Positions 34,707 through 48,145 of a DNA stretch of 64,000 bases are shown in pieces. This stretch comes from Dillenia suffruticosa (lineage: Eukaryota; Streptophyta; Magnoliopsida; Dilleniales; Dilleniaceae). The stretch is from positions 8,377,501 to 8,441,500 of the forward strand of contig JAVTVX010000019.1 in assembly GCA_033439265.1 (NCBI GenBank), read 5' to 3'. The translations under genes were made by a program, and so were the position numbers. The notes under the pieces were generated by a model, which saw only the letters and a list, made by a program, of their open reading frames with translations, made no database searches and was not told the origin of the DNA. Each line of letters begins with the position of its first letter. Position 1 is the stretch's first letter.

Positions 34707-37246
34707 AAAAAATTCGTTGGGGTGTTCTCTTCTCAGTGACACATTGCATCGAATCCCAAGTGTAGTGACTAGTTAGCAATGGTCTCTAAGGCGTCGCCCA
34801 CCAGTGACGTGCCACATTACTACCTAGATGTGGTGTTAAATAGTCAAGAGTTCCCGTATTTATATAGACGTGTGTAGGTAAAAACGTTAGTCTACAAAAA
34901 TAGAATTCGTCTAACCATTTGGAATAAAGGATTCGCAATTGGTAAGTTAGGAGAGATAGAAGAAATAACGACTAGACAAAAAATTAATATTATGCGTCTC
35001 TAAGATACTAAGTGGGTGGAGGAGAAAATTATAGTAGTAAAGTCTTATGGCCATAAGTTTTGATGTATAGGTATGGATAAAACTAAAAACGGAGTAGGAA
35101 TAATTGCCCATAAGAACTTTACAATATAGACTTTTAGTTTTAGATATGCGAGTGTCTAAAAGGCAAAAGAAATATTGTTAATTTATGAAAGCAAAAATTA
35201 GGTAGAGGAATTTGAAATAAGAAAAAGTTGTAACCTTTAAAAACAAATTAATTCAAGTAACTATCTGGTCCATTAATGATAATTTAGAAACCATGTGGGT
35301 AGAAATGTCTAATAACATTAAGAATATAGGTTAGGAGTTTTTTGACATATCAAGGGACTGGGCACCAATAGGAAAGAAGTTATAGTAGTGGAATGAGAAA
35401 ATCCGAAATATTATACAAACCAAATGGGTGTGTTATAAGAAGATTAAAAGCAAGGGAGGTAGCAATACATTTGAGAAGTACAATAATAAAAAATAGGTGA
35501 AGAAGATTATTCATGAATAGAAAAAGGTATATAATGAATTATATAAGAATATAGAAATTAGGGATGGAGAAAAAGAGATTTACAAAATTACCAAATTAAG
35601 GGATAGGAAGGGAAAAAATCTAAATAGTGTAAGATATATTAAGAGTACTAATAGTGTTCTTGTAAATAATGAGATATAAGAAATATATTATTTGAGAGAT
35701 TATATTGATAATCTTTTTAACGTTGATAGTACAAGAAATATCGACAATATTGCATATTCGTAGAGAAAATCCATCAGAATTTTAAATGTAAAATTCGTTT
35801 TCGTGAAGTAAGAGATGTTTTAAAGAAAATAAAGAATAATAAAGTCATAGAACCCGATAACATCCCTATTTGAGATTAGAAATGTTTGGATAAAATAGAG
35901 ATAGAAATGTTGATAAATCTTTTTAACAAAATTTGGCAAATCAAGAAAATACCTCAACCACGGAAGAAGAGTACAATATATCAGTATATAAAAATAAATA
36001 AGATATATAAGATTATTCAATTTATAGTATGAAGTTGTGGGAGAAAATGATGGAATATAAATTTAGATTAGAGGTAAATGTGTCTCAGAATTGATTTGAA
36101 TTCATGTCAAGACAATTCACTACTAAAATAATTCAGTTGTTAGACATTTGACGAAAACGTTTAGAATATAGAAGAGAGATTTGTATGTGGTATTTATTGA
36201 CCTAAATAAAAACATACAATAGAGTTTCTAGATACATACTGTTGTAGGCATTGGCGAATAAGAGTATCTCCTTAAAATATATTGATCTAAAAAAAAGTAT
36301 GAAAAAAATATTACCAATGTAAGAACTTACGAGAGCTTAAATGATAGTTTTTCAATTAACATTGGATTTTACTAAGATTTGGCATTGAGTCCTCTCATTT
36401 TTACAATATTAATAGATGAAATAACAAAAAATATTTAAGATAAAATGTTATGGTACATACTTTTTATAAATGATATAATACTAGTCGACGAACTAGAGAA
36501 AATATTAATGTTAAATTGAAATTATGGATAGACATACTAGAATTTAGAATATTTAGATTGAGTCGGTCAAAAACTAAATATATGACATCAAAATTTTTGT
36601 GGCAATCATTAGAATGATGAAAAAATAATTAAATTAAAAGGATAAGACATATCAAACAGTAAACGTTTTAGATATCATGGGTCCATCATTCAAAATATTG
36701 ACAATATAGATGAATATGTGAATTATAGAATTCAAACAGATTGGATGAAATAGAGAAATGTATCTAGAGTTCTTTGTGAGCTTACGATACCATTGCAATT
36801 GAAGATGAAATTTTATAGAATTACAGTAAGATTTACATTATTGGATGGTATTGAATGTTGGGTAATTAAAAAACAATAAGAGTATAAAACAGTTGTAACT
36901 GAAATGAAAATATTCGGATGAATATTTGATAAAATTAGAAAAAATAAAATTAGAAATGAAAAAATATGTATTAAGTTGAGAGTGAATTCAATTATTGATA
37001 AAATGAGATAGTATCGTTTAAGATAATTTGGACATATATAACAATGATCCAAAAACACACCAATTAGGAGAAGTGAGAATTTAAATGTAAGAGATTTAGT
37101 GAAACGTTAGGGTAGGTCATTAAAAACTTGAATGCAAATTATCTATAAAAATTTAATTGAGAAAATAACTTTATATTGCAATGAGTGACATACAATAATT
37201 TCAAAATAGTTGACATATTACTATTACTATTATTATTATTATTTAT
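34707..37246 (+). mobile_element. RTE-type LINE, heavily decayed
   Basis: The 5' part (34707-34900) is non-coding, with GGTCTCTAAGGCGTCGCCCA then CCAGTGACGTGCCACATT, a block I recognise from plant RTE LINEs. Endonuclease remnants follow: RLTIWNKGFAIGKLGEIEEI and INIMRL.DTKWVEE (about 34900-35010; usual form 'GTWNVRSL.GKLREI ... ILCVQETKW'). The RT can be followed through many stops: RFREVRDVLKKIKNNK (about 35795), the palm around 36170-36470, and the C-terminal LHYWMVLNVG.LKNNK and KIKLEMKKYVL (36830-36980). It ends in an ATT-rich simple repeat (37208-37245), typical of RTE tails. It lies in the 5' part of the hAT element. Confidence 0.8.
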
Positions 37247-37659
37247 TTTAAGTTTTTACATTTAGTTTATTTTTATTTCTCTCATTTTATTATTTTTATT
37301 ATTTATTTTTTAGTGTTATTTTCTCTATTTTGTTTTTAAATATTACTTTTATATTTTATATTTTATGTTTTTCATTTTATTTTTTATTTATTTTTCCTTT
37401 TTCTTACATTGATTTCTCAAATGGTCGATCACAAAATTTGGTATTAAAATTAAGTTTTTTGTTATTATGAATTCATTTTTTTTCCTATTTTTTGATTTAA
37501 ATATTCTTTTAGACATCAAGCACAAGAGATAATTGAGTTAATAATGGTACATATGAGAGCATGGCTGAGAAAGATCCTTAATGTACAATATTCGCTCTAT
37601 CTTCAAGTAACCAAGTTGATCTATCTAAATGGGCATCGCCAAATGAGGTAAAAAATAGA

Positions 37660-38961
37660 AACTGCAATATTGGTTCTACAATTAAATTTTGAATATGGTA
37701 TCATTTTATAAAAGTTGAAAGTTTGTTCTAAAGTAAACAAAAGGTTCATATCATAGTACGGTTATGGTTTGTCCAAGCAGAATGAGTACTATTTGTTTAA
37801 GTTATCATTAGAAAGCATATAAAAAGTATCCATATAATAATATGGAAAAAGAAAACTTTAGAGTTCAAATTTCAAATAAGGAAGGGTGGTAAAGTAATGA
37901 CAACACATATTTTTTTTAATCAAAGTAATTGTAAAAAATCACTTGTTAGGATAATTATTATTGTCGAGTTGTCGTCTATTTTTTTTTAATCAAAATAATT
38001 GTAAAAATCACTTGTTAGTATAATTATTATTGTTGAGTTGTCGTCTAAGTATATAGAAAAAGAGGGATTTAAAGATTTTTGTTATGAAATGCAACCATAA
38101 TTTTTGATTCCTTCACGTACCATTGTGACTGGGGCTGTTATAATCTTTTTTGGAAGAAAAAAAAATTGAAAATGTTCTTTTAAAAATTGCATTCACGTGT
38201 TTGCCTTATAATGAATATTTGAATATCTATTCAGAATATGAATCATATGTATTTCACAGCCAATTTTATGGATGATAATTAGAAATTGCATAAAAAGATC
38301 ATTAACTTTTATCCAATCACTAGTCATACTAGTTAAGTAATTGCAATGTTAATTGAGAAATGATTATTGGGATAGGGAATTAGTAATGCATTTACTGTAA
38401 CTATGGATAATGTTAATACCAATGATAAAGGTTTGGAATATTTAAGAAAAAATTTGTTGAGTTTAAAAGTTACAGTCTACAATGGTGTTTATTTACATAT
38501 GAGATGTACTGCACATATTTTGAGTTTAAGCAGAGCTGAAAGATTTGAATGATTATATCTATAGAATTAGAGTTGTTATTAGATATGTTAGATTGTTACC
38601 AATTATGGCCTAAAAGTTTAAGTTTTGTGCTGAATAAGAGAAACAAAAGTTTCTTTGTTTGGATGTAGAAATAAGGTGAAACTCCATCTACTTAATGTTA
38701 GAGTCAACCGTAAAATTTTAAAAAATATTTGATTTGCCGGAGGTGATTGATAGCAAATATGTAGATGAGATAACTTCACAAGATAACTTCACTAATAGAA
38801 GATGACGAAATTGAGTTACACAGTTTTCATAGGAACTCTAGAGTTAAGGAGCTACCAACAGATGTTGATTGAGAATATGTTAGAAATCTATTGCTTTTTC
38901 TAAAATATTTGATGATACCATTGTTAAATTGTCATATTCATATTATAAAACTGGAAACGAG
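37660..38961 (+). pseudogene. hAT transposase, N-terminal and central part
   Basis: A weak BED-finger-like stretch (IWYHFIKVE at about 37710) is followed by strong hAT sequence: KYIEKEGFKDFCYEMQP (about 38050-38100), IPSRTIVTG, then GISNAFTVTMDNVNTNDKGL (about 38380-38440), YLHMRCTAHILSL (about 38490-38530), KFLCLDVEIR.NSIYLMLES (about 38650-38700) and FSKIFDDTIVKLSYSYYKTG (38900-38950). These are the blocks of plant RICESLEEPER/Ac-type transposases around the RNase H-like core. Many stops and frameshifts break it, and 37910-38046 is a 68-bp tandem duplication. It stops at AGT (38959-38961), where the CACTA element enters, and continues at 47412. Confidence 0.85.
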
Positions 38962-41067
38962 TCACTACAAAACTAATGCACTATTCAGACAGACGAAAAC
39001 CGTTTGCTAAACATACTAAAACCGTTTGTAAAACTTTCTCCAATGGATACACTTTTAGTCAGCTATACACTAGTCGGGATGGATCTATCTCGACGGTTTT
39101 GATGACCATTAGAGCATGTGATTGATTTATAATGACGGTTAGAAAAGTATTAGTAAAAATACTATTTTTTTATCATCGGTTTCAAAATATCGGTAAAAAT
39201 TACTATTTTTTATAGTCGGTTATCACATGTGTTAAGAAATATTACTATTTTTTATAGTTAATTGCCACAACTGTTAAAAAATGTTACTGCCATTTATCAT
39301 CGGTTACCACATATGTTAAGAAATGTTACTATCTTTTATCGTCGATTACCACTCATATTTGTATTATCGATTACCATAAGTAAGAAAAAATTACTGTTTT
39401 TATCGATTGGAAAATGTTAATATAAGTTACTGTAGGTTATTACAAGGTTACTGTAGATTACCATAGTTACTGTCGATTATCACATGGTTACTAATCGTCA
39501 TGATTACTATTTTGTACCGTCGATTACACAAGTATCAGAAAATGTTACTCTGTCTCTTTTATCATCATATTATGCTAGAAATGTTATTTTTTTTTATTCT
39601 CTGTTATTATAAATGTTAAAAAAATTATTATTTTGGTTACCACTAAATTACTGTTCGTTACCACTGTTATCATATGATTACCACATAATATCAATAGTGA
39701 TGGTTTCTTTTTTTTTTTAAAAAAAAAAAGATGATAGGTAAATTAAAACAATGAAAAATAAAGAAATTATAAAAATAATATAAATATTATAAAAATTGTA
39801 ATTGATATAAAATAGAATAATCGATATATATAAGACAAAAAAATAGAAAAAAGATTATATGTCTCACAATTACATGTCTTCAAAGATGTTTCAAACAAAA
39901 AATGTTCGTTACAATTTTTGAAAGCATATTTATCCACAATCATAATTTTTTAAGACATCTTTATTCACAATTTTTTGTGATAATCTATTTATTAAAAACC
40001 AATAGTAAAATAATGAAATCATTATAAATAATAAATAATGAATATAAATGAAATATTACCAGAGAAGTAAGCAGAGATTGTTTCCTTTCTCTAACTCCAA
40101 AACATCTTAATAGCATTGATATTTATATTTCTTCACAACTATTCAAAATAAAAAATAAAAAATAATATTTTAATATTAAATCTCAAATTAAAATAAAAAT
40201 AAGATATTTATTTTTAAAACCTGAATAACATCTTAGATAATTGAGCTTGTTCGACTGAACTTATTCTTTCTTGGAATAGTTATGATTCTTTATACAATAA
40301 TCATCCGTCGTTTGTCAAATCTTTCAAATATCAAATGTGATTAACTTTTGATAAAATTTTACAAAGTATGAGTGAGAGATTTAAATAGGTTAAAGGAGAA
40401 GAGTTTTCAAGAAAATGATAGAAAAATTTTGATTGTGGAACTTTCGCTCATGTATGATTTATAGTATATAATTTTTACAAATAATTTTTTAAAATTCCGC
40501 ATTCGCGCTTTTTCTCCCATCTCTTTTTTCATTACCGCGTTTTTTCTCCCACCTCTTTTTTCATTATCGCGTTTCTTAATTTTTCACATGTGTCGTTCAT
40601 ATGTGTCTTAAAAAAATCACTTATAATTTTTACTCCTTATTAACAAACTATTTACTAACTAGTTACTACATTTGATTAATATTATATATATTTGATCAAT
40701 TAAAAATAATATATATTCTATATTCGATGATAATAAACTTATTAATATTATTAATTTAAATAATACAATGATATTAAATTAATAATTTATAAAATATAGT
40801 GTTATAGTTTTGAAAATTTATTGAGTATAATTTGAAAATATGACAATATAATATAATTATATGTAATGGAGTAATTAATTATATTTGTGAAATTAATTAT
40901 ATTGGTATAATTAACGAAGAATACTAAATTTTACATCTATTGTATCGGTAGAAATTGAGTCTCAAATTCGATCACAATTTATAATTACAAAACATAATCC
41001 ACAATAAATAAAAATTTAATATTTCATAGACACTCCACAATTTCCATAAACATAACTTCCACATATT

Positions 41068-41080
<13 letters not shown>

Positions 41081-41100
<20 letters not shown>

Positions 41101-41102
41101 TG
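41081..41102. repeat. ACACAT hexamer microsatellite
   Basis: About four units of ACACAT in the second CACTA element; the minus-strand ORF across it gains a VYVYVY stretch from this repeat only. Confidence 0.85.
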
Positions 41103-41399
41103 TACCACTAACTTCAACCATATTTCAACCACTAATATTTCACATGTAATATTATTTAAAATTAATATAGTGCACTTCAATTTGGATATATTGGTTTTTT
41201 TACATTTTAAAAATAATTCATGAAACTTATTTTCATCCACATTAAATGCATGAAAAGTTGATTTATCTACGATCATATAAATTTGTGAATGATTATATAA
41301 ATCTGTGAATGAATCATACATGCCAAACATATCATGTTCGAAAAATTATCATGTAGTTGGATATATTAGATCCATTTAAATTTTCATTACTCTATTCAT

Positions 41400-44300
41400 G
41401 AATACACTTATCTTCACTGGTGTATAGTGCATTTGTATCTTTTGTGAGTTTAATTTTACCTTATTTTACCTTATTTTATTATTATATGATAAATTTTATT
41501 TTATAATTTTTGTATTTGATTTTCTTTGTATTTTCGTTTCTATTAACATTGTTACAACACTTATACCAATTGTACCATTTATTATAAGAATATTATTTGT
41601 TACCAGTTGTTACTATTTGTTATCACTTGTTACCAGTTGTTGTTATTTGTTATTACTTGTTACCATGTATTATACCATGTTACCATGTATTATACCATGA
41701 TACACTATCACTTGTTACATGTTGTTATTATTTGTTACCACTTGTTATTATGCATTATACCATGATATACTAAATAAAATAAAAAAAATATAAAAATATA
41801 GAATGATTGGATAATATGTAAACAAAATTACATTTTCTACGCTAAAATAAAAAACTTAGGATTTTAATCCATAAAAAAATATTTTAAAGTTTTCACTTGA
41901 GACAAGTCAAAAGTTGTAAGAGAATAATATCATATACAAAATTAAACAATAAACTCCACTAACAACATTAATTAACAATAATATTTAAGAGAATAATATC
42001 AAGTTGTGCAACACTATAATCTAACAACATCTTTTTCTTCTCTTGTGTATTAGTTGTACAGTGTAATCGCTGTTTGCTCAATTACTATTGTTGACACTTA
42101 GGTATCAAGACAAAATTAATGTTGTCAGGGGTCGAGATAAAATTTATGTTGCATTAGCAACATTATTAACATTATTTTATACAACATTATTAACATTATT
42201 CTTAATATATGTATTGGATAGATATATTAATCTAATTAGATGATTATTAAAGTAACAAATATTAAAAAATATAATTGTTGTCATGCCACATGTTTAGGTT
42301 TATTACCCATTGGTTCATTCATCTGCTAATATAAAGTAGTTTAAATTAATTCAAACTTTTTATTTCAATTTTACGAAAGGCAGCACATTTTTAATGATAA
42401 GATGATTTGATTAATTTTGTTAAAACCACGACATCATCTTGTAATCATATTATAATGAGATAATGAATTTTATATTTATATTATGGTAAACTGGTTTGAT
42501 TTCGCTAATATAAATATAAATAAATTTAACAATTATGCCAATATATTTCTTCCATTTTAGCATGCTCCACCAATATATTCCCCCTATTTTACCGTGTGTG
42601 GGCACGCCGAGTGTGTAACTAAAGTTGAAGTGCTGGTTGTTTTAAAGAAAACTTCAAATTAGATTTTTGGATAGAAAGTTGAGTTTTGAATAGGAGAATC
42701 TATACAATTCATCTATTTTTTTAATAACACAACTCTAGAAAAGGTAAGTAGTAGAACCAAACAAATAATTTGAGATTTTTTCACAAATAAAAATGAAAAA
42801 AAAAATTACAAAACAAAAATTCATGATTTGTAATTATCTTTATTAATATTATATATTTTGGTAAATATTTTTGTTTTCTTTTTTTTTGTACATATATAAT
42901 ATAAAATGCAAAATGCAAAATGCAAATCATGACACTTTTTTCCTTTTTTCTTTTCTTTTTTATATTTTTATTAATATTATATATTTTGGTAAATATTTGT
43001 AATTAAATATATAAATTTTTTAATTATTAATATATTATAATTTAAATTAATATTAATAATCATGATTTGCAAAATGAAAAATATTCATGGAAAATGGGCA
43101 TTCATGCAAAATGCAAAAAAAAAAAAATTCAAAAAAATCATTGTTTAGAGAATAAAAAAATTGCAAAAAAAAAAAAAAAAAAAAAAAAAACCCATGTGGA
43201 GAAGCAAAAAAAAAAAAAAATTGCAAAAATCTATGTGGTTATATAGGGTTATATAACTTACTATCACTTACCATCACTTATTTACCATCACTTACCATCT
43301 ACTTACTGCAACTATATATCACAAACTTACCACTATATAAATTTACACACCTACTTACATACTTTTATCACCTACTTACTAAATTACCACTATCATAAAT
43401 TTATTACAACTTACCACCTAAACTATTTTTAAATATGATACAAAAATAATAACAATTTTAGTTTTTTATAAATGTTACAATATATAGTTTAATATAGATA
43501 AAATTTATATAAACGGTTTAATCTAATAGTGAAAATTGAATATAGTTTTAAAAAACGATAGAATTTGTGTGTTACCATACATTTAAAACCTATGGACCTA
43601 TGGATTTTTATTTTTTTAATTTTTGTATTTGATTTTTTTTATAATTTTGTTTTTATTAACATTATTACTATATTGTTACTGCACTTGTTACTACTACCAC
43701 TTGTTACCGGTTGTTACTATTTGTTACCACTTGTCTACATTATTACTGCATTTGTTATCACTTATTACTTATTATCGGTTGTTAGTATTTGTTATCACTT
43801 GTTACCATGCATTATATCATGATACACCGAATAAAATAGAGGAAAAATATAAAAATATAGAATGATTAGATAATATGTAAACAAAATTACATTTCCAACG
43901 CTAAAATAAAAAATTTAACATTTTAAATCGTAAAAAAATATTTTAAAATTTATACTTGTGACAAGCAAAAAGATTGTAAGAGAATAATATCAATATTATG
44001 TATAAAATTAGAATAATATCTTTTGGTTTATCATGCTAATTCTGCTAATGTAAGTAGTATAAAGTAGTTTTGTTTTATCTAAATAATACAAAGTTTTCGC
44101 CTCAATTTTTTGAAAGGCACCACATTTCAATGGTAAGGTGGTTTGATTAATTTTGCCAAAACCACCTTATGTTGTAATCATATTATAATGAGACAATAAA
44201 TTTTATTGTTATATTATGGTAAAGTGGTTTGATTTCGCTAATATTAATAAATATAGGTAGATTAAATTTAATTTAGTGATTTTATATTGTTTTTGTTTAA

Positions 44301-44710
44301 ATAGAAACAAGTAAAAAGAGTAAAAAAGAAAAAAAAAAAGAGAAATATAATCGGTGCCAAAATTAAATTTTCGTTCAAAACAAAAAAAAATAAAAATTTT
44401 TTGGTCGGTATATTGATTTCGAAATAAAATGATAACTTGTTTTTGGAATTTTCACAAAATTTGTTACTTGATTTTGAAATAAAATGATAAAATATTTTGA
44501 CGTTTTATCAAATTTAACCGCCAATTTGTGATATAATGCTAAAGATCATTGTTTGAATTGTTTTTTATTTTAGCATGAATTTGTGGAGTTATCACTAAAA
44601 AATTTTAAAATGCTAAATTCGTATATTAAATAATTTTTCTTTTCCACTAATATATTTATTCCAAATGCACTCCACCAATATGTTCCATCATTTTGGCATG
44701 CGGGACGGTT
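41400..44710. repeat. Large direct duplication inside the second CACTA element
   Basis: A block at about 41450-42620 recurs at about 43620-44700. Matching landmarks: TATAGAATGATTGGATAATA at 41799 and TATAGAATGATTAGATAATA at 43855; AAGTAGTATAAAGTAGTT-like at 42334 and 44050; ATCATATTATAATGAGA at 42443 and 44178; TGGTTTGATTTCGCTAATAT at 42492 and 44225; CTCCACCAATAT at 42566 and 44670. A third partial copy of the last landmark is at 45411. Between the copies lie a TAATATTATATATTTTGGTAAATATTT repeat (42845, 42972) and A-runs (43117, 43163-43190). Confidence 0.75.
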
Positions 44711-45694
44711 GATAAATTAATATTAATAATCATTATTTTATATTATTACTAACATATATTCTCCATTCAACAATAATATAATTTATAATTTATAGTAATA
44801 TATATAGTAATACGTATGTATTATGTAATAATTTACGGTTGTTATTATTATATTATTAGAAAATAGTACATTTGTATCTGAAAATAATTCTAAATTTTTA
44901 GTAATTTTTTTACACTTTTATTATCACTAATTAAACCAATAACTATAATAATATTTTTCAATTGAAATGTACGTATCATATCATTTGTCATCGGTTATTA
45001 CTATTTGTTACCATTTGTTACTATGCATTATATCACCAGTTTTTGTAAGAGTTGGATTGTTTAAATTTGAAATAAAATGATAAAATTTTTTTGTATTTGA
45101 TCAAATTTGATTGTTAATTTGTGATGTGGCGTCAAAAAAGAAATCATTGTTTTGAATTATCTAAAATGAATTAATTATTTTTCGTAAAATAATAATTAAT
45201 TTAGAATAAAAAAAATATTTTTTACACGAAAAAGAGAAATTTGATTAAATTAGAAAATTGATTTTGATGAGAATATAATTCTATTGTGGAGTTATCAATT
45301 TTTCAATGTTAAAAAGTTAAATTTGTAAATTAAATATTTTTAGAATTTATATAAAATTATATAATATTGATAATTAATGTATTATTACCAATATATTTCT
45401 CTTGGTGCGTTCCACCAATATGTTCCTCCAGTTTTGGGCAACCTGTAATAGCGGAATAGAAAAAAAAAAGAATGAAAAAAAGAAGAGCGAAGGATGAAGA
45501 AAAAACTGAAGTAAAAAAAAAGAAAAGAAAAGAAAAAGGAGAAGAAACAAAAAAAAGTTAAAAAAAAAGGAAGGGTAAAGGGAAAAAAAAAAGAAGAAGA
45601 AAAAAAAAAGGGAAGAGAGAAGGGTAAAAAGAAAAGGTAAAAAACGCAAAAAATAGTAAATATGTGAATAAAAAGTTAAAAAAAAAAAGAGGAA

Positions 45695-45790
45695 CAGTAG
45701 TGCCACACGGTTGAAGCCGCGGGGCGTGGCCGCAAGCGCGCACAAGGGCATGTGGCAGCAAGCGCGCGCCGTTGTAGCAGCGAGTCGTGC
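45695..45790. other. GC-rich patch in the second CACTA element
   Basis: About 95 bp with GCCGCGGGGCG, GCAAGCGCGCAC and GCAAGCGCGCGCC in AT-rich surroundings. It recalls the GC-rich island of the first CACTA element (20668-20866), but the sequence is different. Confidence 0.55.
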
Positions 45791-47411
45791 GGATTTTTCA
45801 ACAAAAAAAATGCATTTGTCAGTATTCAAACCCTCGACTTGTATTTGAAAGCTTGATATGTCAACCACTATGCTACAACTTGCTATGTGTCTCTTATTTC
45901 TTTTTTTTTTCCTTTTATTCTCTATCGTGGATTATGATAAATTATTAATATTTTATATTTTGATAAATATTTATAATTACATATATAAAATTTTAAATTA
46001 TTAATATATTATAATTTAAATTAATATTAATAGCCATTATTTTATATTATCACACTAATATAATAATATCATTTATTTAAAATTATCATTACTTACCACT
46101 TATTATCACAATTATCAATTTTCTTATTACAACTTATCATAAATTAAAAAAATTCTATAAATTTTATAAATTATCACAACTTATTTTTGAAATAATTTAT
46201 ATAAATTCTATAAAAAGTACAAAATAAAAAAAAGAAATACAAATATAATTAAATTAAATTAAATTAAATTAATGGAAATATAAAATAATAAAATGTAATA
46301 GTTGAAGTATAAATTAAAATAAAATTTAATTTACTACTATTTACTATTCATCTACTAACCACTTACTATTTATCATTTACTACGACTATATATCATAAAC
46401 TTACCACGAACTCGTTCTCTCCATTTGGAAGTTTGACATGTCAACGCCACAACTTGCCGTGTGTCCCATTTTTCTTTATTTTAGTCTCTACCTTTCTTAC
46501 TTTCATATTAATAAAACTGTTCGTTGTCAAAATACCAAAAAAATAGCGGAAAAAAATGGCCAACGGATTTGAACTATGGAGTTTGACTCTATCTCTTTTT
46601 TTTTTTTTTTTCTCTCAACCTTCCACATTTTTTTCTACTTTCCTTTTTTCTTTTTCTTTATACAAAAATATCTAAATTTTTTAAATTGTTAATATAAGAG
46701 ATTTTAAATTAATATTAACTAGCATATATTTTCCAATAATTTATAATTTATAATAATATATACAGTACTAATATTATGTATGTATTATTAGAAAATTATA
46801 TATTGTATATTTCAAGATAATTCTAATTTTTTTATAAATTTTTTATACTTTTACGGACTCCTCGCAAATTATTACCACTACTTATCACAAGTTATAGTAT
46901 ATTATAATATCTTACCACTACTTATCAGTTATTATTATTACTTATTACAAGTTATAATATCACACGTTATAAAGTATTACAACACATACAACATACGTTA
47001 TCATAAATTATTCCCTCCTACATTAATTTTAAAATTTTAAACTATTCTTAAAAATTATATAAATATATATAGACATATAGCATTTACAAACAGTAAAATA
47101 CAAGTTTTCATAATTATAATAGTTAAGTAGATTCAGTAAACCTGATTATTTTTAAACCGTCCTTAAAAATGTTATATTTACCAACCATAAATGATAACCA
47201 TCAGAAATTGGATATCATTTTTACCGACAGTTGTTTAACTTTACTTATGGTTAATAAATTTTTCTCGAAATTATAATTTATACCATTGAAATATGTAAAT
47301 ATTTTCCTACGGTTTTGTAAAAAAATACGGCATAGACAAGAAGAAACCGTTGTTAAAGGTTACCGTCAATAAAAGTTACCATCAGTATAGGGATTTAATT
47401 TTGTAGTAAGT

Positions 47412-48145
47412 ACATGAAGAAAATTTATGGGATTAACATGATTTTTGATAAAATACGTGAAAATGAAGGTAGTGGTATAGTTTCTATAGATTCTAAAATG
47501 AAGAGAAAATATAATCAATATTGGGGCAACATTAACAAAATTAATATTTTCCTCTTCGTTGTTGTTGTTTTTGATCTAAAATTCAAGTTAAATTATGTCA
47601 TTTGGGTGATTGAGCATTCATATGATATTAAAAAGGTTGTCTCGAAAAAATAAGATACAAATAGTTTTGTATTCTTTGTTTGAGACTTATAGAACAAATT
47701 TATCACGTCTTAAGCAAAATGTAAATCCAATTAAGGAAAAAAAAATATAATAGATGTTGATCAATTAAAGGAAGTTACCGGTTACATGAACTCCTTGTAT
47801 GACAGCAAATAAGATGATTTGGACAGTACAGAAAATAAAACAGAGTTAGATTTATATGAGGTGAGGGTAGATAGATATGATAAATCATTTGATATCTTAA
47901 AATGGTAGAAGCCAAACAGTTCTAGATATCCTATGCTTGTTGTGATAACTCGAGATATCTTGGTTATACTGATATCTACTGTGGTATCAAAGTGTGCATT
48001 CGATGTAAGATGTTTTTTCTTGACTCTTTTTGCAACTCTTTGACCCCAAGAATGGTGGATGCCCATATTTGTGCACAAGATTGGTTGCATACAAGTAATG
48101 AAATCTTTCTACTTAGAAGAATGCTTGGGAGAAGTTAAGAAGTTA
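47412..48145 (+). pseudogene. hAT transposase, C-terminal part with dimerisation domain
   Basis: Resumes the gene cut at 38961: YMKKIYGINMIFDKI, then KMKRKYNQYWGNINKINIFL and VVFDLKFKLNYV (47414-47620), the conserved 'M..KF.KYW......N..L..A.VLDPR.KL.YV' block. After a gap, 47890-48090 reads SFDILKW.KPNSSRYPMLVV, ITRDILVILISTVVSKCAFD and WWMPIFVHKIGC: the hAT C-terminal dimerisation region ('LDVL.WWK.N..RYP.LS..ARD.LAIP.STVASE.AFS'). One open frame covers 47414-47653; the rest has stops. 48146-48689 is the 3' region of the element with no further gene. Confidence 0.88.

Larger units (their letters stand above)
38962..47408. mobile_element. Second CACTA element (non-coding or decayed), 8447 bp
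   Basis: It begins CACTACAAAACTAATG at 38962 and ends ATTTTGTAGTA at 47408 (last base changed from G). AGT is duplicated at 38959-38961 and 47409-47411, the 3-bp target duplication expected for CACTA. The hAT transposase frame stops on one side and resumes on the other. The left terminal block is closely related to 18941-19560 (CAGACAGACGAAAACCG, then GGTTAC-type repeats); the right end also carries GGTTACCGTC repeats. I find no transposase domain inside; the ORFs of 60-160 codons are low-complexity. It would be non-autonomous and could have used the proteins of a relative such as 18941-30059. Confidence 0.88.

Noticed and set aside
45374-45868. 164-codon minus-strand ORF
   Set aside because: Its middle is almost pure Phe/Leu/Ser encoded by a purine-rich low-complexity tract (45460-45690) inside a CACTA element.
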